Shown in pieces: positions 7,655-15,184 of a stretch of DNA of 40,754 nt (positions are counted from its first letter, which is position 1; each line of letters begins with the position of its first letter). The notes under the pieces are model-generated. The model worked only from the letters and a program-made list of their open reading frames with translations, did not search any database and was not told the DNA's origin. The position numbers were made by a program, and so were the translations under genes. This DNA comes from Oscillospiraceae bacterium (GTDB taxonomy: Bacteria; Bacillota; Clostridia; Oscillospirales; CAG-272), in NCBI GenBank assembly GCA_015064805.1, contig SVRN01000018.1:1-40754 (forward strand). Direction: 5' to 3'.

Positions 7655-8580
7655 GTAAGAGAGAGCAGAATATTTCGAATTCGTTGGGCAACATTGATGC
7701 AGACTATATTGAGCAAGCTCTCGACTATCAACCGTCGAAAGCAACCGTAAAAAGAAAGCGCCGTGTCGTATGGAGCGCCGTCGCGTGCGCGTGTTTGGCG
7801 GTGATTATCGCCGTCAGCGTCGGGTGGCTGTGGCGCGGAGACGAGCCGGGCGTGGAGCCGCCGGATGCAGACCCGCCGGTGGTAGATAAGCCGGGGGTGG
7901 ATACCGACACTCCAATGGAAAACCATATGATTTTCCACTCATGGGAAGAATTAAAATTGTTATGTGATGCAACCCAAGGAGATTCGGATCAGTTTTTAGA
8001 GGCCTTAAAAATACTTGACGAACAGTATTGCCCACAGAAAAAGACGCATTTGTGGCTGGAGGAGGTTTCTGACAAAGCTCGATACAAAGATACTTTTTCA
8101 AATATTTATGGGAGGATAAAAGACGAAAAGATTGTCATCTTGAAAGAACAAAAAAACGTTCAGGGAACAATTCAATCTAGTGACATTTCTATTGGAAGCA
8201 TTGGTATTAGGCAGCCAAGTGTCAATATATATACATATATATCTTATCAATGTAGTTTCGCTGATAAGCTTTTCAGCCTAAGTGTAAATGCAAATAGTTA
8301 TGGTAGCTTTACTAATGCGATGCAAAATGAGGAAGGGGAAGCTTTCATTAAGATTCTCGGTGAAGGTTATTCAGCAGACGTGTGGTTAGCGAGTGATGCA
8401 TACAATCGCTACCAAAGCTATCACGCGTATATCACGGAGGATGGCTACAGTTATCCCGGTTTTTATGTGACAATCTCTCCAGAAGGATTTAAGGGTTCTA
8501 CGCCGGAAGAATTGCTCAGTTTGCTTGAAAACCTTCGCATAACAACCATCGAGGAAATACTAGAAAGCATTGATTCGTAA
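7651..8580 (+). CDS. Single-pass membrane partner of the module 2 sigma factor (putative anti-sigma/sensor)
   Basis: A 309-residue protein with a basic cytoplasmic N-terminus (KRKRR before the helix), one transmembrane helix (about 41-61, WSAVACACLAVIIAVSVG), a proline/aspartate-rich linker (GVEPPDADPPVVDKPGVD) and an ectodomain of about 220 residues without recognised motifs. It shares the WSAVACACLAVI anchor with the module 1 partner, but I see no similarity in the ectodomain. The DNA changes from GC-rich (up to about 7915) to AT-rich in the ectodomain, which suggests a different history for that part. By position it is likely the anti-sigma factor or signal sensor of the preceding sigma factor; not shown by a known domain. 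Confidence 0.7.
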   Translation: MSKREQNISNSLGNIDADYIEQALDYQPSKATVKRKRRVVWSAVACACLAVIIAVSVGWLWRGDEPGVEPPDADPPVVDKPGVDTDTPMENHMIFHSWEELKLLCDATQGDSDQFLEALKILDEQYCPQKKTHLWLEEVSDKARYKDTFSNIYGRIKDEKIVILKEQKNVQGTIQSSDISIGSIGIRQPSVNIYTYISYQCSFADKLFSLSVNANSYGSFTNAMQNEEGEAFIKILGEGYSADVWLASDAYNRYQSYHAYITEDGYSYPGFYVTISPEGFKGSTPEELLSLLENLRITTIEEILESIDS

Positions 8581-8583
8581 TGA

Positions 8584-8605
8584 ACTCCCCCGCCTCGGGG
8601 GGAGG
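8584..8605 (+). terminator. Weak GC-rich hairpin after module 2
   Basis: CTCCCCCG / CGGGGGGAG forms a near-perfect 8-bp stem with a 3-base loop just after the stop of the module 2 partner gene. No T-run follows, so it is at best a weak terminator or an mRNA-end stabiliser. Confidence 0.35.
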
Positions 8606-8668
8606 GAGCCTAAAAGGTGGTCTTGTCCAACATAAAAAACGGGAATGCGAATAAATTATATTTTCCTC

Positions 8669-8697
8669 TTGCAACCTTGCTCAATTTGTGATATACT
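8669..8697 (+). promoter_or_regulatory. Sigma-A promoter of the HAD hydrolase
   Basis: TTGCAA (8669-8674), 17-bp spacer, TATACT (8692-8697) with an extended -10 TG. It lies 31 bp upstream of the start codon. Confidence 0.8.
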
Positions 8698-8727
8698 TTT
8701 CTTCCAACACAAAAAAAGGAGATCACA

Positions 8728-9408
8728 ATGGACGCCATTTCGCGCATTTTGAAGGATAAAAAGGCCGTATTATTTGATTTTGACGGGACGCTGGTCGACT
8801 CGATGGGTATGTGGGGTGAGGTAGATAAGGCCATTTTGCGCTCGCACGGTCTGCCCATTCCCGACAACTTCACCGAGGAATTTATGTTTCCCATGATTCC
8901 GCTGACCGAGGAGGAAACGGCGCAGTTCTTTTTGGACTACGGCTGCAAAGGAACGGTCCAGACCATTCTCGATCAGATCGAGCAGCTCTCGCAGGAGCAG
9001 TACGAGCAGCACATCGAGGCAAAGCCCGGGGCTGTGGATTTTGTTCGGACGCTGCGCGAACATGGCGTCAAGGTCGGTCTTGTCACCGCCGCGACCATCG
9101 GCCGCATTCTGCCTTGTCTTGCCCGCAACGGTATGACGGGCTGGTTCCATTATATCATCAACTGTGACCATGTGGGAGTCCCTAAGACCGATCCCGCCAT
9201 CTACCGCATGGCGTTGGAGCATTTCGGCGTTGGGGCAGAGGAGGCCGTCTTCTTTGACGATAACCTCACCGCCATCCGCACCGCCAAGTCGCTTGGCATT
9301 GCCACCGTTGGCGTGTACGACGCCCACGCGGACAACACGTGGAGCGAGATGCAGACCGAGGCCGACGCGACGGTCAAGGACTTCACAGGCCTTTGCGATA
9401 TCATTTGA
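8728..9408 (+). CDS. HAD-superfamily hydrolase, phosphoglycolate phosphatase/beta-phosphoglucomutase-like
   Basis: A 226-residue protein with the HAD motif I as FDFDGTLVDS (16-25; D17 the nucleophile, D19 the acid/base) and an alpha-helical cap. Motif II/III is in the VGLVTAAT ... VGVPKTDPAIYRMAL region, and motif IV is VFFDDN. This is the subfamily I layout of phosphoglycolate phosphatases and sugar-phosphate phosphatases. Substrate is not predictable. It is a single-gene unit with its own promoter, an AAGGAG site before the ATG, and a terminator shared with the convergent kinase operon. Confidence 0.88.
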   Translation: MDAISRILKDKKAVLFDFDGTLVDSMGMWGEVDKAILRSHGLPIPDNFTEEFMFPMIPLTEEETAQFFLDYGCKGTVQTILDQIEQLSQEQYEQHIEAKPGAVDFVRTLREHGVKVGLVTAATIGRILPCLARNGMTGWFHYIINCDHVGVPKTDPAIYRMALEHFGVGAEEAVFFDDNLTAIRTAKSLGIATVGVYDAHADNTWSEMQTEADATVKDFTGLCDII

Positions 9409-9417
9409 ATACAAACG

Positions 9418-9456
9418 CACCCCCGACCGTGGCTTTCACGATCGGGGGTGTTCCTT
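9418..9456. terminator. Bidirectional terminator between HAD hydrolase and rbsK-like gene
   Basis: A 14-bp stem with one mismatch (CACCCCCGACCGTG / CACGATCGGGGGTG, 9418-9431 with 9437-9450) and a 5-base loop, followed by a T-rich stretch. It lies between two convergent stop codons. Confidence 0.75.
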
Positions 9457-10375
9457 ATTTCAAGAAGATTTCGACGTCTTCCTTCGTCGGCAGAGAGGAA
9501 GACGCGCCCGCGCGGCTGACGGTCAGCGCTCCTACGGCGTTGGCATAGCGCACGGCGGCGGTCATGTCGCCCGTTTGAAGATAGTGCAAGGTCAAGGCGG
9601 CGGTGAAGGCATCGCCTGCGGCGGTGGTGTCCACGGCTTTGACGGGCAGAGAGGGAAGGATCTCTCCCGCCTTGGCCGCGGTGTCGTACAGATACGCGCC
9701 GCGACTGCCCAATTTCAGCACGATATACGCGCTCCTGACGCGCGAAGCGAGTGCTTCGGCACACGCAAGACAAGCCTCTTCGCTGTCGGGGCAGATACCC
9801 GTGAAGATTTTGGCCTCGCTTTCGTTGGGCGAGAACACGGCAAGCGGCGGCAGCTGCTCAAGCGTAAAGGTCGCATCGGCAGGTCCTGCGTCGATAAAGA
9901 CGGGAATGCCGTGTGCGGCGGCGGATCTGGCGGCATATATGACGGCCTTGTGAGAAATCTCCAGTTGCAGGTACAGCGCGTCGGGCGTGGTATCGAGAGC
10001 GCGGTCGATGTCGCCCTCGGTCAGCGTCATGTTGGCGCCCGGATAGACGACGATGCGGTTCGAGCCGTCCGACTCGACCATGATGGCGGCTAGACCTGTC
10101 GGGGTGTTATCACTGCGGCAAAGCGCGCGGCAGTCGATGCCCTCGCGCTCGTATAGCGCGGCGAGCGCGTCGCCGTTGTCGTCGCGGCCGAGCTTGGCGC
10201 AGAAGGTGCAGTTGCCCCCAAGACGCGCGACGGCAACGGCCGAGTTTGCGCCCTTACCGCCGGGGACGTAGCGATACGCGCCCGATTCAATGACGGTCTG
10301 TCCGCACGCGGGCAGAGAGGTCATGGGCATGACGAAATCCATATTGGCAGAGCTGATGATGAGAATGTTTGGCAT
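9455..10375 (-). CDS. rbsK: Ribokinase-like PfkB-family sugar kinase
   Basis: A 306-residue PfkB-family kinase. The N-terminal signature is PGGKGANSAVAVARLGG (GGKGAN at 39-44) and the C-terminal signature is DTTAAGDAF (249-257) with the catalytic base D255. These and the length fit ribokinase (ATP plus ribose to ribose-5-phosphate), although related nucleoside or sugar kinases share them. It is the last gene of a leftward unit, 16 bp after cysK, and no ribose transporter is nearby, so the substrate is open. rpiB and rpe, further along the window, could handle the product. Confidence 0.82.
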   Translation of the reverse strand: MPNILIISSANMDFVMPMTSLPACGQTVIESGAYRYVPGGKGANSAVAVARLGGNCTFCAKLGRDDNGDALAALYEREGIDCRALCRSDNTPTGLAAIMVESDGSNRIVVYPGANMTLTEGDIDRALDTTPDALYLQLEISHKAVIYAARSAAAHGIPVFIDAGPADATFTLEQLPPLAVFSPNESEAKIFTGICPDSEEACLACAEALASRVRSAYIVLKLGSRGAYLYDTAAKAGEILPSLPVKAVDTTAAGDAFTAALTLHYLQTGDMTAAVRYANAVGALTVSRAGASSSLPTKEDVEIFLK

Positions 10376-10391
10376 GGCGTACTCCTATCGT

Positions 10392-11318
10392 TTATTGAAA
10401 CATTCCGGTGGACAAATAGCGCTCTCCCGTGTCGGGGAGCAGGACGACGATGGTTTTTCCCTCGTTTTCTTCGCGCTTGGCCAGTTGGATGGCGGCGTGA
10501 AGAGCGGCGCCCGACGATATGCCGGCAAGCACACCCTCGCGGCGGGCAAGCAAGCGCCCAGCGGCGAAGGCCTCATCCTCGGTGACGGTGATGACCTCAT
10601 CGTAAATTTCCGTATTGAGCGTCACGGGCACGAAATTGGCACCGATGCCCGAGATTCCGTGGGGCCCCGAATGGCCCTCGGACAGAAGGGGCGAGGCGGC
10701 AGGCTCAACGGCCACGACGCGCACCTCGGGCTTTTGCATCTTCAAATACGCGCCCGTGCCGGAAATCGTTCCGCCCGTGCCGACGCCTGCGACGAAAATA
10801 TCGATCTCTCCGTCGGTATCGTTCATAATTTCATATCCTGTTGAGCTGAAATGGGCGGCGGGGTTCATCAGGTTGGTAAACTGATCGGGGATAAAGCTGT
10901 TCGCGGTCTTTTCTGCAATCTGGCGTGCCAATTGGATCGCCCCCGACATACCCAGCGCGGCAGGGGTGAGCACGACCTCGGCGCCGTAGGCTTGCATCAG
11001 TCGGATGCGCTCGATTGACATATTGTCGGGCATGACGATGATGGCACGGTAGCCCCGCGCGGCGGCCAGCGCGCAAAGAGCAATGCCCGTGTTGCCGCTG
11101 GTGGGCTCGATGATCGTTGCCTGCGGCGACAGCTTTCCCTCGCACTCGGCCTGCTCGATCATGGCAAGCGCCACGCGGTCCTTGGCAGAACCCGCGGGGT
11201 TGAAGCTCTCGAGCTTGCCCAAGAGCCTGGTTTTAAGATGATATTCCTTTTCGATATGCGTCAGCTCAAGCAGCGGCGTTTGGCCGATGAGCTGATCGAT
11301 CGAGGTGTAGACGTTCAT
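10392..11318 (-). CDS. cysK: Cysteine synthase A (O-acetylserine sulfhydrylase)
   Basis: A 308-residue PLP enzyme of fold type II. The Schiff-base lysine K46 lies in NPAGSAKDR (40-48), the substrate loop is TSGNTG (73-78) and the phosphate-binding loop is GTGGT (179-183). It makes cysteine from O-acetylserine and sulfide. Length and motifs are normal for CysK. The start overlaps the stop of the upstream membrane-protein gene by 4 bp (ATGA), so the two are coupled; AAGGAGC gives the ribosome site. No cysE, sulfate-reduction gene or S-box is visible nearby. Confidence 0.95.
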   Translation of the reverse strand: MNVYTSIDQLIGQTPLLELTHIEKEYHLKTRLLGKLESFNPAGSAKDRVALAMIEQAECEGKLSPQATIIEPTSGNTGIALCALAAARGYRAIIVMPDNMSIERIRLMQAYGAEVVLTPAALGMSGAIQLARQIAEKTANSFIPDQFTNLMNPAAHFSSTGYEIMNDTDGEIDIFVAGVGTGGTISGTGAYLKMQKPEVRVVAVEPAASPLLSEGHSGPHGISGIGANFVPVTLNTEIYDEVITVTEDEAFAAGRLLARREGVLAGISSGAALHAAIQLAKREENEGKTIVVLLPDTGERYLSTGMFQ

Positions 11319-11953
11319 AATTTGGGCTCCTTATTTGCAGTAGGAATGGTTTTCAAGCGATGTTCGCATATTTTAGCGGATATCGTAGGCAAGCGGAAGG
11401 TGGTGGTATCACCGCAGACGGTAATCTGAATGGTGGATGTGAATTTGCCATGCTCGATGAAGATGCTGTCCACGACTGTCGTGTGGTAGGTTTTGATGCG
11501 GAATTTGAATATACGGATTTTGTCTTTGTAAATAGCCAAGCCGCGGTGCCATGTGACGTATATGATAAAAAGAAATATAAAAAGAGTCAACAAGAGAAAG
11601 GAGGTTGTCAAAAGAATTCCTTCTGAAACGGAGGCAAGCGCTAAGCATGTGACCAGAGCAAAGAAAGATATGACAGTAACAATGGTAATAAGGATGAGGT
11701 CAAAGCAATAATAAAACTCTCTGGGATGATATTCAAAAAAGTAGCAAACGCCAAAGTAAACGATAGGAGAAATAATCAACGCAAAGAGCCAAGTCCACGC
11801 GTCACGCCATAGTGTAAACGCCTTGAGTCCCAAAGTAGGGTTCATTATTAGTGAATCAAATGGAGCTAACAGCCCGAACAAAAATGCAAGCCCCAAAACA
11901 GACAACACGTGCTTCCAAACCTTTTGATTCTTGGTCAATGTCCTTTTCTTCAT
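11315..11953 (-). CDS. Hypothetical membrane protein with a C-terminal soluble domain
   Basis: A 212-residue protein with four likely transmembrane segments (about 16-36, 51-72, 83-108 and 114-134). A C-terminal part of about 75 residues follows, beginning HRGLAIYKDKIRIFKFRIKTYHTTVVDSIFIE and looking beta-rich, like the bacterial PH-like domain found in small membrane proteins. That comparison is visual only. The gene is more AT-rich than cysK. It opens the operon: promoter at 11990-12018, GGAAAGGAG before the ATG, and a 4-bp overlap with cysK. Coupling to a cysteine synthase is unusual, and I cannot say what connects them. Confidence 0.65.
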   Translation of the reverse strand: MKKRTLTKNQKVWKHVLSVLGLAFLFGLLAPFDSLIMNPTLGLKAFTLWRDAWTWLFALIISPIVYFGVCYFFEYHPREFYYCFDLILITIVTVISFFALVTCLALASVSEGILLTTSFLLLTLFIFLFIIYVTWHRGLAIYKDKIRIFKFRIKTYHTTVVDSIFIEHGKFTSTIQITVCGDTTTFRLPTISAKICEHRLKTIPTANKEPKL

Positions 11954-11989
11954 GGTGACTCCTTTCCTTAACAGACATTTTATACCTCT

Positions 11990-12018
11990 ATTGTATCTTT
12001 TTTCGCGTCAATTGTCAA
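11990..12018 (-). promoter_or_regulatory. Sigma-A promoter of the membrane protein-cysK-rbsK operon
   Basis: On the minus strand a perfect TTGACA (12013-12018), 17-bp spacer, TACAAT (11990-11995). It starts right after the mecA terminator. Confidence 0.8.
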
Positions 12019-12025
12019 TACTTAC

Positions 12026-12058
12026 AGAAAAACATCCCGCCGAGCTTGGCGGGATGTT
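12026..12058 (-). terminator. Intrinsic terminator of mecA
   Basis: Perfect 11-bp stem AACATCCCGCC / GGCGGGATGTT (12031-12041 with 12048-12058), 6-base loop, followed on the minus strand by a T-run. It begins 3 bp past the mecA stop codon. Confidence 0.9.
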
Positions 12059-12061
12059 GGT

Positions 12062-12709
12062 TTATAAGTCGGACAGCCGCGCAACGGCGTTTTTTTCACA
12101 AACGGGGCTGGCGTGCTCGCGTATGTAAAGACGAACGACCTCAGCGTTTTGCTGTAGCCCATACTCACAAAGAAAAGCCAGCATACTGCGGTCAGATAGG
12201 GTACAGCGGCGGCTTGCGTTGTCCGAAAGTAAAAGGTAGTAGCAGCCCTCCTCGCCGTGATACACGGCACTGCTTCCGCTGTAGGCGCGTGCGTGCAGGC
12301 GTCGGCAGACGCGGAGCAAATGGTCGAGCGCCTCAAAGACGAAGGCGACGGTGTGATTGCGCTCGAGCTGCTTTTGCGGCTGATGTTTCGTCGCGGGGGA
12401 GATGGAAATATTATTGGCAGGGGAGAGAGAAGGGCGTTCCTCTCCTTCGCCAAGGGCACACAAGAGCCCCAGCTTGGTCACGAACATCTCACAGCCGCCC
12501 TCGCGAGACGGGTAGACCTGCACGTAGATCTGGTTGCCCTTGGCGTCAAATCCCGTGCGGTTGCGCACCTCGTCCATGATATTCCGAAAGGCTTGTCGCG
12601 TTTCAATGCCGCCGCAATCCAGCTCGTCGGCCTTCAGGGCGTAGCATTGCATATCCACAGGTGTCAGCATGATCTTCAGCTTGTTGTCGTTGATCTTGAT
12701 CAGATCCAT
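12062..12709 (-). CDS. mecA: Adaptor protein MecA family
   Basis: A 215-residue protein starting MDLIKINDNKLKIMLTPVDM, the characteristic N-terminal substrate-binding domain of MecA. A variable, low-complexity linker follows (about 90-120), then a C-terminal domain (FEALDHLLRVCRRL ... YYLLL ... FLCEYG) like the ClpC-binding domain. MecA delivers substrates to the ClpCP protease and controls competence and stress responses in Firmicutes. The C-terminal half is less conserved to my eye than the start, but length and order fit. It is a monocistronic gene, divergent from feoAB, with a strong terminator. Its likely -10 and -35 boxes lie inside an inverted repeat (12755-12791). Confidence 0.85.
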   Translation of the reverse strand: MDLIKINDNKLKIMLTPVDMQCYALKADELDCGGIETRQAFRNIMDEVRNRTGFDAKGNQIYVQVYPSREGGCEMFVTKLGLLCALGEGEERPSLSPANNISISPATKHQPQKQLERNHTVAFVFEALDHLLRVCRRLHARAYSGSSAVYHGEEGCYYLLLSDNASRRCTLSDRSMLAFLCEYGLQQNAEVVRLYIREHASPVCEKNAVARLSDL

Positions 12710-12754
12710 GTTGATTCCTCCTCATAGCGGCCAATCGCGGCCGCATTGTTGGTT

Positions 12755-12791
12755 ACTATCATTATAGTACGAAATATGAAAAAATGATAGT
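12755..12791. promoter_or_regulatory. Inverted repeat over the putative mecA promoter
   Basis: ACTATCATT (12755-12763) and AATGATAGT (12783-12791) are perfect 9-bp inverted repeats 19 bp apart. The left arm overlaps a minus-strand TATAAT (12761-12766). The right arm overlaps the position of the -35 box (12784-12789, a poor TATCAT). A regulator dimer here could block mecA transcription and possibly affect the divergent feoAB gene. The arms resemble half of a Fur/PerR-type site only loosely. Confidence 0.4.
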
Positions 12792-12931
12792 CCAAAATTT
12801 ATGGTAATTTGGCAGGCAGCTTTTACCTCCTTGGGGCGCTTCGACAATCTCCGCACCCTTTCGTCAAAGTCCGCATATAGTGACAATGAGAAACTGTTTT
12901 TGCCGCACTGGCGGTCTGGAGGTGTATCAAT

Positions 12932-15064
12932 TTGATTGAATATAGAACGGAGCAAGCCCTGACGCTGAACGATTTGCGCGAGGGCGAGCGGGCGGTGTTG
13001 TGTCGCATCGACGAGCAACACAGCCTGTACGAGCGGCTGATCGACCTTGGCTGGACGGACGGAACCCCCGTGGAGTGCGTGCGCGTCAGCCCGCTCGGCG
13101 ATCCCGTGGCGTATCTGGTGAGGGGAAGCGTGATCGCGCTTCGTCGGCAGGATGCGATGGATATTCCGATTCGGGCGTGCGAACGAATGCGGGAGGAGAA
13201 AAGTAAGGAGGGCAAGGGAAAGACGCGCGTGATCGCGCTGGCGGGCAATCCCAACGTAGGCAAAAGCACGTTGTTCAACGCGCTGACGGGGCTGCATCAG
13301 CATACGGGCAACTGGACCGGCAAAACGGTCAGCTGTGCCAAGGGGCAGTTCCGTCACGACGGAAAGCGGTACACGTTGATCGACTTGCCGGGTACTTATT
13401 CCATGAATCCCCACGCCGCCGAGGAGAGGGAGGCGCGCGACTTGCTGTTGGCGGGAGAGGCGGATGCGGTCGGTGTCGTCTGTGACGCGGGAGCGCTGGA
13501 GCGTAATCTCATTCTCGTTCTTCAGCTGATGCAGCTGATCGATCGCCCGATGTTGGTCATTCTCAACCTTCAGGACGAGGCGCGGCGGCGTGGCGTGAGT
13601 GTTGACAAGGAAAAGCTGGAGCGGCGCCTGGGCGTGCGTGTGGTCGGCACCGAGGCGCGCGCGGGCAAGGGAATATCCGACGTTGCGGCGGCCTTGACGG
13701 AGCTATGCAAGTCAAAAAATGAAAAGCAACCCCGCCTGCTTACGCCGAGCGACGCGCCCAAAAACGCCGAGCAGCTCGCGGCGCTGGCAAGAGAAATTGC
13801 GAACGAGGCGTGCGGGAGGCTTGAGGGCGGTGACGATCAGCGCGACCGCAAGCTCGATCGAATCCTGACGGGCAAGAAAACGGGTTTTCCCGTAATGCTT
13901 GGCCTATTGGCTGTGCTGTTCTGGATCACCATGGTGGGGGCGAACGGCATCTCGGACGCGCTGATGTCACTTTTTTCTTGGCTGGAGGGTGTTTTTTACA
14001 CATGGATGACGGCCGCCAACGCCCCCGATTGGCTGATCGGCTCGCTTTTGTACGGCGTGTTCCGAACGCTTGGTTGGGTGGTGTCCGTCATGCTGCCGCC
14101 CATGGCCATTTTCTTTCCGCTGTTTACGATTCTTGAGGACCTCGGTTATCTGCCCCGTATCGCCTTTAACCTTGACCGCGGCTTTTGCCGTTGCCGCGCC
14201 TGCGGAAAGCAAGCCTTGACTATGTGCATGGGGCTTGGCTGCAACGCCGTTGGGGTAACGGGCTGTCGCATCATCGACTCGCCCCGCGAGCGGCGCATTG
14301 CCATGCTCACCAACAGCATGATGCCCTGCAACGGTCGCTTTCCCACGCTGATTGCCCTGATCGCACTGTTCGTCGTGACGGGAAGCGGTATCCTCGGCTC
14401 CTTGGGTTCGGCGCTGGCGCTGATCGGCGGTATCCTTCTTTGCGTGGCGGTCACGCTGCTGTGCTCGCGTCTATTGTCGGTGACACTGTTGCGGGGTGAG
14501 CCAAGCTCGTTCGTTTTGGAGCTGCCGCCCTACCGTATGCCGCGCGTGGGGCAGGTGATCGTGCGCTCTGTGCTGGATCGAACGCTGTTCGTACTGGGAC
14601 GCGCGGTGGCAGTAGCCGCACCCGCAGGACTGATCCTTTGGGTATTGGCTAACATTTACGTGGGAGATGCGTCGATGCTTACGTCCATTGCCTCATCTCT
14701 TGATCCAATTGGAAAATGGCTCGGCATGGACGGCGTTATTCTGCTTGCTTTTATTTTATCCTTGCCTGCCAACGAGATTTTCGTGCCTATCATGATCATG
14801 ATCTATCGCTCGGGCGGCGTGCTCGAGCCGCTGGGCAGTATGGAGGGCGTGCGCGATATTCTGGTTTCGCAAGGGTGGACGACGACCACGGCGATCTGCG
14901 TTATGCTGTTTCTTTTGTTTCATTGGCCCTGCGCCACGACGCTTTGGACCATCAAAAAGGAGGGCGGCGGATGGCGATGGGCCTTGCTCGGCGCGGTGAT
15001 CCCGACGCTGGTAGGCGTGGTTTTGTGCCTGATCGTGGCAACGGTCTCGCGTCTTTTCATCTAA
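12932..15064 (+). CDS. feoB: Ferrous iron transporter, fused FeoA-FeoB
   Basis: A 710-residue protein. Residues 1-80 form a FeoA-like SH3 domain (LTLNDLREGERAVLCRI ... GSVIALRRQDAMDI). Then comes the FeoB GTPase domain: G1 GNPNVGKS at 105-112, switch-I HTGNWTGKTV, G3 DLPG and a G4-like NLQD. The polytopic permease core follows from about 310, with two gate regions including the clostridial CGKQALTMCMGLGCN. It imports Fe(II) across the inner membrane. The start is TTG at 12932, seven bases after GGAGGTG; no ATG nearby fits. The upstream promoter is not recognisable, although a sequence like half of a Fur box (TGACAAT) lies at 12881. FeoA is usually a separate gene in Firmicutes; here it is fused. 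Confidence 0.93.
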   Translation: MIEYRTEQALTLNDLREGERAVLCRIDEQHSLYERLIDLGWTDGTPVECVRVSPLGDPVAYLVRGSVIALRRQDAMDIPIRACERMREEKSKEGKGKTRVIALAGNPNVGKSTLFNALTGLHQHTGNWTGKTVSCAKGQFRHDGKRYTLIDLPGTYSMNPHAAEEREARDLLLAGEADAVGVVCDAGALERNLILVLQLMQLIDRPMLVILNLQDEARRRGVSVDKEKLERRLGVRVVGTEARAGKGISDVAAALTELCKSKNEKQPRLLTPSDAPKNAEQLAALAREIANEACGRLEGGDDQRDRKLDRILTGKKTGFPVMLGLLAVLFWITMVGANGISDALMSLFSWLEGVFYTWMTAANAPDWLIGSLLYGVFRTLGWVVSVMLPPMAIFFPLFTILEDLGYLPRIAFNLDRGFCRCRACGKQALTMCMGLGCNAVGVTGCRIIDSPRERRIAMLTNSMMPCNGRFPTLIALIALFVVTGSGILGSLGSALALIGGILLCVAVTLLCSRLLSVTLLRGEPSSFVLELPPYRMPRVGQVIVRSVLDRTLFVLGRAVAVAAPAGLILWVLANIYVGDASMLTSIASSLDPIGKWLGMDGVILLAFILSLPANEIFVPIMIMIYRSGGVLEPLGSMEGVRDILVSQGWTTTTAICVMLFLLFHWPCATTLWTIKKEGGGWRWALLGAVIPTLVGVVLCLIVATVSRLFI

Positions 15065-15096
15065 AAGAATAAATATTGAAAAAATAGCTTCGGGGC

Positions 15097-15125
15097 TTGA
15101 AATTCAAGGGGAAATGTGTTATACT
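15097..15125 (+). promoter_or_regulatory. Sigma-A promoter of the 226-residue membrane protein
   Basis: TTGAAA (15097-15102), 17-bp spacer, TATACT (15120-15125). It lies 32 bp after the feoB stop and 60 bp upstream of the next start, so that gene is transcribed independently of feoB. Confidence 0.8.
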
Positions 15126-15184
15126 ATAAAAAATAGAGTCCTATGCCGCGTGCGGCGGAAGATTAAGATAGAGGAGGGCAAACG

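Noticed and set aside
12881-12895. Fur box upstream of feoAB
   Set aside because: Only the first half (TGACAAT) looks like a Fur half site; the second half does not fit a 7-1-7 repeat.
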